Origin: Euprymna scolopes | Taxonomy: Eukaryota > Mollusca > Cephalopoda > Sepiida > Sepiolidae | Assembly: GCA_024364805.1 (NCBI GenBank) | Contig: CM044496.1 | Coordinates: 66,003,351 to 66,067,350 of the forward strand | Direction: 5' to 3' | Length of the DNA: 64,000 nt | Shown here: piece after piece, positions 46,721-58,425 of the stretch | How the letters are laid out: each line of letters starts with the position of its first letter | How positions within the stretch are numbered: position 1 is the first letter of the stretch | Made by a program: the position numbers and the translations under genes | Notes under the pieces: generated by a model | Database searches by the model: none | What the model was told of the DNA's origin: nothing | The model's input: the letters and a program-made list of their open reading frames with translations, nothing else

Positions 46721-47934
46721 GAAAGAAAAACATTTGACATCATAAATAAAATGCGGACATATAAAACTCTTGACAAAAAATAGATTTTATAAAATGAAAA
46801 AGTCAAGATGTTTTCTTTTAAAACAGAATTGTCTTTCTCAAGAACTCAGATAGCAATCAATAAAAGTAATGAAAACGAAAACAAAATTTTCTTAAAAGTA
46901 AAATTTAGAGATGAATTCCATTCAAGAATAATTGTAATACTATTAAGAAAGACACAATAAAAAATCTCACAACTATTCTAAATAATCAAAGGAAATATTT
47001 GAAAACTGGGAAGCGTTATAACAAAAATTCTAACTTGTGCTATTTAAATGGAGATTTTAAAAGAAATTATTACAAAATACATCCAATCCAAAAAAAGGTA
47101 AAGTCAAAAATTCAAGAGAAAAAAAAAAAGAACGAGAGAAAAAGAGTTGACTAGATTCCACATTAAAATATAATAATCAACGTTGAATTGCTCATCAAAG
47201 GCATTTTTAATTTCATCTGAAAGATCATTAATAAAGGCTTATATATATATATATATATATATATATAGATAGATAGATATATAGATATATATATATAGGT
47301 ATTGTTTGTGTGTGAGAAATAGAGAGCATAATAAAAAATATAAATATACAAAAATTAAATAATGAAAATTTAGAAAATTGAAACAAACATGAGTAAAAGC
47401 AATAAAAACATTTTTTTTTAAAGTTGAAAAAATATAATTTTACTTCTAAATAATTGAATCAATAAATAATTAAAAAAAAAAAGCAATAAATGAATTGTTT
47501 CGAAAGCATTAATCGTATAATTATCGTGGTAAGTTGGTAAATAAGAAAAATGTAAGAAAGAAAAAAAAAGATTAAAAAAAGAAAAGGGAAATAACTCAAT
47601 ATTACTCACAGACTCGAATTTGATTTTGGGATATTTTTGCAATATCTGAAGAATTAAATCTTTAGAAAAAGAATCAACATTACATGAATAAGTACCTGGC
47701 AACAATTTATTTTGGAAATTCATACTTTTATTGTTGAGGATAATCCAAATAACCTATAATTTTGTCGATAAGGCAAATCCAGCAGTGACAATAAAGGTAT
47801 ATGCATAGACCATAATAGATATAGGTGACATTAAGTGAATTATGCATAAACATAAATACTACACTTACAAAAAGAGCTTATAAGAATAAGTGTCCTTATT
47901 TATATATCTCCCCATGGAGCCAGAATTAAAGAGA
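46721..47934. other. AT-rich DNA with simple repeats
   Basis: (TA)n/(TAGA)n lies at 47239-47297. Open frames at 47163-47351 and 47418-47723 are AT-driven. AAATACTACACTTA near 47851 resembles one arm of the R-H hairpin. Confidence 0.45.
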
Positions 47935-48130
47935 CACAATGTCAATTTTAATGTGGAAAAAATCCAGGTCTCCAAGAGGCATTCTGGATTAGGATAACAA
48001 TAAAAAAAATGACTTAAGTATAGAAGGGTCACTCATCCTTCACTGACCAGAGACAGAAAAGATGAAGTGTAGTATAAGAACAAAAACTACACTTTGATCC
48101 TAACTAAAAGGCCAAGGAATGATTGTTAAG
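47935..48130 (+). repeat. R-H hairpin repeat, copy
   Basis: GGCATTCTGGATTAGGATAA, then CACTGACCAGAGACAGAAAA and GATGAAGTGTAGTATAAGAA ahead of AACTACACTTTGATCC. It aligns with the reverse complement of 38385-38590 and of 11580-11760. The AAGTGTAGT/ACTACACTT hairpin is intact. The role is unknown; a conserved terminal hairpin could be an element end. Confidence 0.65.
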
Positions 48131-48199
48131 AATAAAACAGAAGAAACAAAGAAAGAAGCAGTATGAAAAGGAACAAGTGAAAAAGATAGAATATTTAGA

Positions 48200-48252
<53 letters not shown>

Positions 48253-48253
48253 A
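48200..48253. repeat. Compound (TG)n(TA)n(GA)n microsatellite
   Basis: Three adjoining dinucleotide tracts with no interruption between them. Confidence 0.9.
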
Positions 48254-49124
48254 ATACATTGATATGGTAGTAGGTGGATGAATTTAAGAAGTTGGGTAGG
48301 AGTTAAAAGTTCCAGTTAATGGATATCATTGATGCTGACCACTCCAAAAGCCAAACCCTAGCCATAGATAAGCATTTTGGTATTAAGTAATGAAAGAAAA
48401 TTTTAAAAAAATAGTATTTATTACAAAAATGTGGGCTTCTCAGATTCTAAGCATCCAATTCTACTTCACTTTACCCTCAGCCCTTTTTTATAATATCCAT
48501 TTTCTTCTTTTTCTTAAGATTTGTTTAAATTAAAAATTTCATATGAAAGAAGAATCATTTAAAATTTGGTTTCATGAAAATAAGATTTGGCCTAAAGATA
48601 TTATTTCTCTTAAGGATTTGCAGCAGAAACATGTATATAAAATAAAAAAACATGAAAATGATATTGCAGCACTAACCCTACTGCAGGTTTAACCAGCTTC
48701 CTCCAAAGGAGGAAGTTTCATGGGAGTATGAAATTTACAAGCGGTTCCCAGTCACATGTATACATATGTGTAACTAATAATGTTTATATGAATAAATAAA
48801 TAATTATTTTTATACCTACAGACACTAGCGTTTCATGCTTATGCAATCATCAGTGCAGGAGATGACAATATATATATATATGCATGTTATTATCACTGCT
48901 GATTTTGCATTATAGATTGGGTTGGAAAGCTGGAGAAATGTAAATGATTATAGGTTTTTAAAGTTTTATGTAAATTTCTTTGAACAGTTTTTTTTTTTTT
49001 TAATAAATGTTTGTTAGGTAAGTTTACTTTAAAAATTAAATATTTTCTTTGTTTCGGTTTTTCTAAAAAAATCTTGTACATGCTTAATTGGAAAACATCA
49101 ATATTTTTGGCTTAACATTTGTTT
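48254..49124. other. No gene; small palindrome
   Basis: CTTCCTCCAAAGGAGGAAG at 48697-48715 is a perfect 8-base stem with a 3-base loop, inside a GC-richer patch (48660-48880) that also holds TTCATGCTTATGCAATCATC. The patch looks like part of an interspersed repeat with no second copy here. The rest shows nothing. Confidence 0.4.
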
Positions 49125-49500
49125 TATATATCGCCATGTGTTGGACAGCTTTTAGAAATTGACGATCATACAAGCCTAGTTCTTTATTTAGATCTTTATT
49201 TATAACTATTTTCCTCAAATCAATCCTTATCACTTCTTCCCATTTTTTTTTCTTTAACCTTTCCCTGGGAACCGAACATACCTCAACTATTCTTAAATCT
49301 TACATGTCCATACCACCAAAGTCTCCTGTTCTGTATACATCTCCCTATACTAAAATTTAATCTTCCTTTGAAGTCGTCGGATCTAAGGCTGTCTTCAACA
49401 CTCATATTACATATGATATCATTCTCATTATTTCTCTCCATGTAACATATATCCTCAACCTTCATTGGCCAGGTTTCACTTGCATATATAATTTTACTAT
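49125..49500 (-). mobile_element. LINE ORF2 C-terminal fragment, third type
   Basis: Minus-strand frames read YASETWPMKVEDI (about 49440-49480), MSVEDSLRSDDFKGRLNFSI and CIQNRRLWWYGHVRFKNS (49283-49465). After a frameshift they give LKKKKWEEVIRIDLRKI and GLYDRQFLKAVQHMAIYK (about 49130-49230). The order ETWPMKVED, CGVSLKDR..LRxRLGI, RRLRWFGHV, GRPKKTW..V..D is that of the post-RT part of a widespread LINE ORF2. One frameshift plus stops; no RT core. Confidence 0.75.
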
Positions 49501-49544
49501 GTGCACTGATAGTGGTAATATTTTTCTTGTTAGTAGTAGTAGTA

Positions 49545-49965
49545 ATTTTTTCTGGTTCAGAATTTCTCTTATATTAAAAAAAAAATAAAAATAAATTTGT
49601 ATAATGTACGTATCCATGATGGAACAAAAATGTCATTCCAAAAAATCCTGTAAATTAGTCAAGTAGTTTTATTTTTAACTAAAAAAATCAAATTTCATAA
49701 GTAAGCAAAAAAAAGACCATCTCATGTTGCCAGCTTGAAGAAACAAGAGCAGATAACTTCACAATAATTCAAACTTGCAAAATCAGCCTTGTAATGCCTA
49801 TGATTTCCAATTAATCACTTAAAATCGTTTAAAATATTTTATTTATAAAAAAATTTTCTTTACAACTTCAGCAATTTAAGTGATTTTTAGAATATGACAT
49901 TTTTGTTCAGTCTTAAGTACATATAAAGATTTTTCTGTAATTTTGTCTTTTTGACAATCACACAG
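49545..49965. mobile_element. TIR-A non-autonomous element, copy 4
   Basis: The left end is TTCTGGTTCAGAATTTCTCT, the arm block TAAATTAGTCAAGTAGTTTT follows, and the right side has AATTTAAGTGATTTTTAGAA and ATGACATTTTTGTTCAG as in other copies. The far right terminal motif has decayed, so the end is approximate. Confidence 0.7.
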
Positions 49966-50624
49966 AAGTTTTTTGAACTTACTTCATCCACTCCTAACTC
50001 TTAAAATCACACTGACAGAGAAAAGAAACTTTGATTTCTTAGATTTTTAAAACTTTGTTTTCTAATGTAAGAAATCCAAGAGTATATAAAAATGGATATC
50101 TAAGAAATACAATTCAACTATCGCATAAGTTCATATTTTGTATTTCATATATTGTGCAACTTCGCAAATTTCATTTCTAAGTAATGATTTTTCCATACAC
50201 TTCATGTACCATACAAATTCCATTTCCAATATGCTAAGACTCATGTTTGTGCAAATATATTTAAACATGTTTCGGATGAACTACTATTCTAATCTTGGTT
50301 GGTATTCTCATCTTTCAGCCGATGTAACCGCCGACTTTTGTTAGGGGCATCTTTTCAAACTCGCAAACTTTAAACTAAACTTTTTATTGAAGCCACAGAG
50401 GTAGGCTGTTCTCATTCTGTTAGGTGTGACTAGGTAAAACTGTAAATCATTATACTATTAGTAGTAAAGATTGGACCTTCAATCTCCAGAGGACTATTAT
50501 TTAGAACTGATTGTTAATGCTTTTATCTGTTGCATAACAGTTCCAGTTCTATCTGATAATCTTTTGGAAGTTACCACAGGCGATTATAACAAAGAATAAC
50601 ATAGTTCATTAACATTTCTACCTG
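49966..50624. other. No recognisable gene
   Basis: AT-rich DNA. The stretch from about 50450 may be diverged TIR-B sequence, but alignment is poor. Confidence 0.4.
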
Positions 50625-51050
50625 ATTATGGCTGACAGAATGACAATCATAGATTAAATAATGGGTTCAGTTTGAAATTCTGTATAAACTTCCAGGTTCA
50701 AAAAGATACACATGAATTGTTTCGTTTTACAGCATATCAACCCATTTTAGATTAATGTCAAATCCAGTAATTTGGGAAAAAGATTTGATGTTCCAAGTTC
50801 TTTATATATTTAAAAATTTATTCATGTGTTTGGTTTGGTTGTTATGTGGAAGAATTTTGTTTTTGGTTTTGCAGAACATAATTAAGTTTTGCAGAAGGAA
50901 AGGGAAAAAAAACAACAATATCTGACGTGTTTTAGGTCAGGAAGACACTATCTTAGACAGCCTGATTTGAAGAAAGTCAGAGGTTACATTAGTCAAAATG
51001 TGGTGAAATAAATAACAAAGATGAGAATAGTAGTCCGTATAATTCAATAT
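50625..51050 (+). mobile_element. TIR-B-type element carrying an R3 module
   Basis: TIR-B sequence (GGCTGACAGAATGACAATCA, then TCAAAAAGATACACATGAA) is interrupted at about 50717 by the R3 module, from TTGTTTCGTTTTACAGCATA to CTATCTTAGACAGCCTGATT (about 50973). TIR-B then resumes at AAGAAAGTCAGAGGTTACAT and runs to the outer arm GATGAGAATAGTAGTCCG. In the TIR-B copy at 24790 the two flanks are contiguous (ACACCTGAAGAAGGTTAGAG), so R3 is either an insertion here or was lost there. Confidence 0.65.
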
Positions 51051-51663
51051 ATTTAAACATTGTTAAATAAATCATTTAAAACATAAGTCTTAGAACGTCA
51101 CATGTTATGCGAGTTTATATTGTAAATTATCCAACTCAATAGTAACTGTAGCACTTATCAACAAAGTATTTAATTATTAAACACTATTGTTGATCTAGCA
51201 CCTGCAAAGATTACCATGATCATGTAGCTGTTTTGTGGATCAAGAGATGCCTCCTAAGTCCAATTTGAGTTTTGAAGTATTTCCTGCATGCAGGGAACCT
51301 GTGGTATCATTTTGTAGTAGAGGTGCTAACTTCTCTATCTAAACGTTACTATATAATTCTATATTAACTATATATTTTTTTACCTTTATATTACAATCAG
51401 AAATAATTTTGTAGTAAAATTATCTTTATTAAACTTTTTATGTTTATATGTTTTAGTATATTAAAAAAAGCAATGGTGTCAGATGGATGAATATTTACAC
51501 TTTTTTAAAGTGTTGAACTACATAATTTTGTAACTACTTGAATGGAGAAAGAAAGTTTCAGAAAGAATCAATCCAATTTGGAGGTAGAGGGCTAGCCATT
51601 TTTATGTTTGAGGGTTAAGCTAATAAAAAAGGGAACTGGATGGGTGGGATAAGAAGGCTCAAT

Positions 51664-51712
<49 letters not shown>

Positions 51713-52008
51713 AGTCAAGAGGCACATTAGTCTATAAATATAGACAACCATAGAGAGAGAGAAAAAGACAGTTCAGTGCAGTAAGACTCACAAGAACTCT
51801 GCAGCTAGAGAGTGTAGAATGATAAATACCTTCACCACCTGTGTACGAAGAATAGAAAATGGAGGTAGTAGTTTTTTGCAAGAGGTACACACACACAAAA
51901 AGAAGACTTTAGAGAAGTAACATCTTCATAATAGTGCTCATTCTTTAGTCCACAATTTTATTATAAGGAACAAATTGCATCTTTTTACAGATAAAAAAAG
52001 TTACAAAT
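51051..52008. other. AT-rich DNA with (GT)n
   Basis: A (GT)n microsatellite fills 51668-51709. No gene recognised. Confidence 0.55.
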
Positions 52009-52442
52009 CCAGAGTTCAACCTAATTAAAAAAATTAAATAAAAATAACAGAAAAATCTTTATGGTGTACATACCCGTCACCGAACAAAGATACTATATTC
52101 TAAAAATCATGTAAATTGATCAAGTAGTTTGTTTTTTGTTTTGTTTTTTATAGAAAATCATTTTTCTCTTTTACAATTTTTTAGTGATTTACTATTAATT
52201 GTATTCATAGCAATGATGATTTTGATCTATTTTTGGAGAGGTTAAGGTAGAGGTAACCAGTGATGAATTTTAAAGAGAACAGAGAGACTCACTCCTCACA
52301 AAATTTGATTTTTTTAAAAAAATACTTTATCAATTTACATAATTCCTTGGAATATGACATTCTTGCTATGTGATGGTTATGATGTATGTATGGTACATCA
52401 AAGATTTTTCTTATCTTTGTTTTTATTTAGATTGAATTCTGG
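52009..52442. mobile_element. TIR-A non-autonomous element, copy 5 (best preserved)
   Basis: Starts CCAGAGTTCAACCTAATT and ends GATTGAATTCTGG. The arms pair over about 115 bases. AAATTGATCAAGTAGTTT on the left faces TTTATCAATTTACATAATTC on the right. The core is about 200 bases and non-coding. Both ends are intact, which makes this the reference copy for the family here. Confidence 0.85.
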
Positions 52443-53344
52443 ATAAGAATACAAAAAATTACAAAAGTTTTTTTTTTTTTTTAATTTCTTTTCAAAAAAG
52501 AACATTTTGAATTTAATTTCTATTAAATAAACTGTATTTTAACAAAAATTCTCTAAATGTACAATTGATTTTTATTTTTACTTTTTTTTTAGAAAAAAAT
52601 GTTTTTATAGTTAAATTCTACCTCAATCTTTTTAAACAAGGGAGAATAGGAAACTTCCATCTTAAATACTATTTATGCAAATTAATGAAATATACAGAAA
52701 ACATGTAAATAAATATTTGCTATTAAGTAATGCAATATGATCTAAGTTAGAAATAATTTTGCTATGGCAGAAATGAAAAAAAAAAATAGATGTTCGGAAG
52801 AGAGGCTATTCTATTAAAAAAATTTTTTTTAATTTCTAAAAATGCAAATCATTATCCATAATAGTGTTTAGAGCATGATTATTTCTCTATAAAGTTAAAT
52901 GAGTATATGTTTATATATTTATATCTACATATGTGTTGCGGTGCTCAACATAAGGATAATAATGAACTCTTCCTTTTACTATAAAGACCAGGAGAATATG
53001 TCTCTTGGCATTATGTACAAGTCATACACACTTGGCAGTCAGACAGATGTATAATCACACTCTTTATTGTATTTGTGTTTCTATTCAATATACTTTGTTT
53101 CCACTAAAAACATAGTTGTCTTTCTTCTGGACCCTTCTTGGTCCACAGCAATGTGTTTATATATATATGTAGATGATTCACTCATAAAACAATTGATCAT
53201 TATAGATTTTGAAACATAGCTGTTAAGCATAAAAGCTCCAAATATAGACTACATTTAATTTAATTCAATTTTATATAAAGGAGGTGGGTAAAAAGTGGAT
53301 TGAATTTTAGTGAAACTTTAATAGTTAGACAACAAAGATTCTAT
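52443..53344. other. No recognisable feature
   Basis: AT-rich DNA with short homopolymer runs. Nothing supported. Confidence 0.5.
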
Positions 53345-53460
53345 AAATTTCAGTGTCATTGCAGTATTTTAAAAGGCATTTTAGGGGGCATAATATGGGT
53401 ACCACCTTTCATTTGAAAATTTTAAATATATTAGATTTACATTGAATTTCATCCATACAT
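53345..53460 (+). repeat. Half copy of the third foldback type
   Basis: AAATTTCAGTGTCATTGCAG, then ATTTTAAAAGGCATTTTAGG and TTCATTTGAAAATTTTAAAT align with the left arm at 15612-15705. ATTAGATTTACATTGAATTT matches the loop that follows there. The right arm is absent or decayed. Confidence 0.6.
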
Positions 53461-53754
53461 ACATATTAGACACCAATTAAGAAAGATTCTTTCTATTTCT
53501 TTCTAAGATACTTTAAAAAAAATCTTAAATGTTAGACATTTTCTAGAATCAACATCAAGTAATAAATTTTGATCAATACGGGAACAATGATTTAAGATAT
53601 AAGGTTTAGTAATATTATATCTGGATTTTAATCTGCATAAGAGAACATAAAAATTGTGCAAAACTGTACTTTTTGTGGAATTTTTACCTTTTATGGGACA
53701 GATATTCATGGTTGAAATACATAAAAAATTGAAATTAATAAACTCATTTTGTAT

Positions 53755-56126
53755 TCATGATAAAAAATATACAGCTTCCTTACATACTCAATTCCCTATT
53801 ACAGACGGTTACATTTCTGACACGTTTCCCAGACAAGCAAGATCGACATGCCTCACATCTAGATCTATTTCAGACCACAGTTCCACATGATTGGGCTGTG
53901 AGCATTCGTTATACATTCGGGAATGCTGATCACGCTGTGATAATGGTAGAAATCGCCCTAAATTCTCAACCCACTGCTCAAAACAACAAGGTATTATAAA
54001 AAGGCTGACTGAGAAGCCATCAGGGATCTCATTCTCTTCCTGCTGAACAGTGTGCAAATGAGACCACTGAATAGTTCAAAACTGCAATTGAAGCACATGT
54101 TCCCACGAGAAAATTCTATAGTAAGCCCCACTCCCCCCAATGGTTTACTTCTACTTGTGCAGCTACTATTGTTCAAAGGCATCATGCATACTCCAGATTT
54201 AACTAACATGTTCAGACAGAAGTATATAGAAGCTAGAATTGTAAGATAAATAGTGACAGCTAATAGAGAATATACCAAAACCACAAGAAAACGTATTAAA
54301 GCACAGAAATTAGGAACCTGTGATTTTTGGAAAATCTCCAAGTGCAGTAAATAATGGGCAATCAACAATTCCCCCACCATCAAACAATGATGAGGTTGTT
54401 TGCACGGTAACCGAGAAGGTTAACATGCTAGCCAGTCAGTTTATCTCCAACTGCACATTGGAGCCCGCAAACCACTCCCTCCCTGACTTTGCTTTGCGGA
54501 CAGACGCCATACTAGATGATCTGAAAATCACCCCTTCTCAGGTGCATGGTATCATAACTAATACTAGAGACCTCGAAAGCATATGGACCCAATCACATCC
54601 TAGCTGTGCTATTAAAAAAATGCTCGGCTGAGATTGTTCCAGTTCTCTCCAAACTTTACAACAAATGCCTTAACGAATCTTGCTTTCCTGACTGCTGTAA
54701 AACTGCTTCTGTTGTACCAGTTTTCAAGAATGCTGGCGAAAGAACTGACCCATTATATTATCACCCCATTTGCCTCCTCCTGCTTTTCACCAAAATATTT
54801 GAGTCCATAATTAATCAAACTCTAGTCCATCACCTTACAGCTATTAAACTTCTGACTGACCATCAATATGAATTTAGGCAAGTCCATTCAACAGCAGATA
54901 TCCTAACTGTAGTCTCCGAACATATATACCATTCACTGGACAAAGCAAGGAAGTGTAGAGCAGTAGCCCTAGATATATCTAAGGCTTTTTATAGGGTATG
55001 GCACAAATGTCTTCTAAGGAAAATTAGATCATATGGTATCACTGGAAGAATACATAACATAATTAAATCCTTCTTAAGTAAGAGGAGAATCCAAGTTGTC
55101 CTCAACGGTACATCTAAACAATATGATATAATTGTGGGAGTACCTCAGGGGTCTATCTTTGGACCTTTATTATTCCTAATATTCATAAATGACCTCCCTG
55201 ATAAAATTGTCTCTGAGATGGATATATTTGCTGATAACACCACGTTCTATAACATGCACGGTGAGAAAACAAATGAACACATATCTCATGAAATAGCAGA
55301 AGACCTCCAATCTGTAGTAGATGAGGACAAAAATGGATGGTTACATTAAATGCTGCCAAGACTAAGCTTGTTTCTTTCAATAATTACAAGAAACCTTCTC
55401 TACCACCAATAGCAAAAAACACATTACCTGAAAGTACTTCTTTTAAACTCCTCAGCCTAACATTCACAGGGAACATGAGTTGGAACAGATACATTGAGAG
55501 CATTGCCAAGGCTGCTGCAAAGAAGGTGGGTTCTCTCTACTGTGCTAGAAAGCTAATTATGCCTGAAAGTATCCTGTAACCCTAGAAGGCCACCATTCGC
55601 CCATGTATGGAGTACTGTTGTCACATTTGGACTGGTGCATCTGCTACTAGTCTCTCACTTTTGCACAGGGTTCAAAAGAGAGTCGCCAACCTTATAAGTC
55701 CTGAAGTGTCATCTAAGCTTCAGCCTCTATGCCATCGATGAAATGTTGCATCCTCTGCCTGTTCTACAAGTATTTTAATGGCGAATGCTCTGATGAACTA
55801 CAAGCACTTGTACCCTCTCAACGTAAATACCCCCCAAAAATCCGACAAGCAGCTAAATCCCATCCCTACACAGAGATCCCTAGGTATAAGAAAGCCTTCT
55901 GCTCTAATAGTTTCTTCCCCAGCATTGCTAGATTTTGAAACTCCCTTCCAGGATTCTGCTTTCTCAACTGTACTGATATATACAAGTTAACGTGTAATGT
56001 GAATAGACATCTTGCTGCCCATCTCCCTTCATAATATCCCTGCAACTTGTGTCTCCAATAGTAGCCCCCTACTTCAAAATGGCACTGTGCCTTGTTTAGG
56101 GTGAAAATTGAATTAAAAAAAAATAT
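53755..56126 (+). mobile_element. LINE-A copy, endonuclease to 3' tail
   Basis: This is the longest LINE in the window. The first piece (53757-53999) is the end of an apurinic-type endonuclease: LTRFPDKQDRHASHLDLF and GNADHAVI, the last holding the conserved DH of the active site. RT follows: PVFKNAGERTDP, LDISKAFYRVWH (about 54967-55000), VGVPQGSIFGPLLFLIFIND, and FADN at 55227-55238 in place of the YADD-like box. After a frame change come TLNAAKTKLVSFNN, MEYCCHIWTGASATSLSLLH, FYKYFNGECSDELQALVP, and a stop at 56032-56034. The tail ends in a nine-A run near 56126. Several stops and frameshifts mark it as dead. The 5' part of the endonuclease and any ORF1 are missing. Confidence 0.92.
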
Positions 56127-58244
56127 GTCTGAATGACATCTGAAGGTTACTTAATTTACATTTACTTTGCAAAATGAACTCTAATTTGTTTTGTTTTTAG
56201 GGAAGAGTAGGGGGTTGTTATTAAAGGATTGTTTTCATTTTCCTATTACGCAGAATTTTACAAAATTTTAAATGAAAAAAAATTCAATATACTGAGGATT
56301 ACAATTTTTGGTTTCATTAATTTTCCTGAGCAACACTGGGTTACAAATCTCATTTGTCTTATATAAAAAGTCAGAATTATGTGCAATGTGGTAAAAGTCA
56401 GAAAATATCTGAAATACTTTTATAAGTCTTAAATAGGATTCGGTTTGACTGATCCATTTATGGTAAAAAAAAAAAAAAAAAAAAAAAAGTGGGTGGCAGT
56501 TGGAAAGAGTTAAAGAGAAAGGCTGTCGAAGATATAGGAAGAAAAAAATAGTTGTAGATAGAAAGGAGCAATCAGAATAAGATAAACAATTGGAAAGGGA
56601 GATAGAAAGCCAGTCGGAAAGAGAGAGAGATATAGAGCCAGTCGAAAAGAGAGATAGATATAGAGCCAGTCAAAGAGAGAGAGAGAGAGAGAGTAAGTTA
56701 CATAGCTGACTATAAAGTCAATGTCTACAATAAAAGTGCAATAAATTTTAAACATTTTACATTTCAATAACCATACTTTCAAAATGGTAACCGGTAATAA
56801 TTTGCATTTTCTTTAGAGAGAAAGAAAGAAAAAGTATAAAATAGCTCCACAGGGATGTTTAGAGTTATCTCCCTTGGAAGAGAAATAATTTTGTAAGTGA
56901 AGAGTTACAAAAAAAAAAAAAAAAAGGCAGTCTCTGTTCCGAACATCAATCAAAAACAAGAAACAAATTATTTACAATGAGTTTTTAGTTGAAAATTAAC
57001 AGATTTTAAAGATGTTAATTTGTTATTGAGATAAGTAAACAATGAGACAAAAGCAGAAAATGTTAATTTCTAGTTTCTTTCATTGCATGCATATTTTTAA
57101 AAAATCAGGTTATGTGACTAAGAAATTCTACACTTGTGATTGTGAACAACTTTAGAAGCATTTTGTTATTATATTTTATGAGAAACAGATTCGACGTTGG
57201 TGTAAGTTGGGGATCTTTTAGAGCAATGCATTTCAGACAAAAACATTATGTATTATGTGTCATGGCGAAATTAGTATGAATTCCAAAATTTACAAAAAAT
57301 GATCCAGTAGATGCTCTAGATATATTTTTAACAACAACAAAAAAAAAAAAACTACAATTATGTTCTGAAGTGCATTGGTTTAAAAAAAAAGTGCATTGGT
57401 TTAGGACCCTTAATTTGTTAATTTAAGTCAAGGATTATTTCCCTTGTCTGTCATACTGACTTGATTTCATATTAAAACATACAATAAGAGTCAATAATGT
57501 GATAAATTCTATTTTTATTCATAATTATTTTTCTACTGGATCATTTTCTGTAAGTTAAAGAATTTATACTAATTTCACCATGCTCTGTAAGTACATTGTT
57601 TTCCCCTGAAATGCATTGGATTAAAATATCACCAATATACACAAGAACCACAATTTTTTTTTTTGTGTGTTTAATCGTGATTAGAAAGTGATAGCCGACT
57701 AGTTAAAGTGAAAGTGAAGCCACGTCAACAAGCAAATGATTTTTTTAAGATAAATTATTCTGTGTTGACAAGATTTATACAAACCAGTGATAGCATATAA
57801 AAACAGTGTGAATCATTGACAATTTTTTAGATGTTTATGTGTGAATAAAAACTTTTTTTTTTTGCATAAACAGGATCAAAAATATTTGTAATAGTTAATC
57901 TAAGGGAAATTTAGCAAGGACATCCTTCTTTATGGAAACTTACGCTACAGAAAAGTGAACAGAGCACATTAATAATATTCAAACTAAATACAAAGGACAA
58001 CAACAAAAAAACAAGAACATGAATTAATTTGAAATTGTATTCTTAACAATTAGTCAGGCTTTTCCTACTTAAGACTTTCTCAGATATATTCTTCTTGTGC
58101 AACCTTTCATGAAAAGTTTACCTACAAAATGGCGCTAAATATATATACATACATATAGATATCCCTATGTAAGGTTGGTAGGAAAGAATCCTAGCAGAGT
58201 GCTTGATTAATATTAAAAATAAGAGCATAATATTTATTTATATA
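56127..58244. other. AT-rich DNA with simple and tandem repeats
   Basis: A poly-A tract lies at 56465-56488. A three-copy 28-bp purine-rich tandem repeat (unit GCCAGTCGGAAAGAGAGAGA plus GATATAGA) lies at 56609-56692. The minus-strand ORF at 56510-56782 only reads through these repeats. No gene or RNA recognised in the remainder. Confidence 0.55.
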
Positions 58245-58425
58245 TGTGTTACAGAAGTTCAGAAAAACATTAGTGCTGTCAGTTTTAAATCCAAACAAAG
58301 GAGACCAATATCTAATTGCATATGTTGGACTCTTCTCAGACTGTTTATATATAAATCACCAGATATCAGCCCCCTTTGTTTGGATTTGAAACTTACTGTT
58401 TTTCTGATCTTTTGTACATGCATAC
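58245..58425. mobile_element. Foldback element, fourth type
   Basis: AGTTTTAAATCCAAACAAAG (from 58281) pairs with CTTTGTTTGGATTTGAAACT (to 58394). Outside that, CAGAAAAACA (58259) pairs with TGTTTTTCTG (to 58407), with about ten extra bases in the left arm. The loop is about 45 bases. The overlapping open frames on both strands are products of the palindrome. Confidence 0.7.

Noticed and set aside
53503-53709. 68-residue minus-strand ORF
   Set aside because: No domain and no repeat relative; expected by chance.
53809-54383. Minus-strand ORFs of 82 and 129 residues
   Set aside because: They are antisense to the LINE-A endonuclease and linker region.
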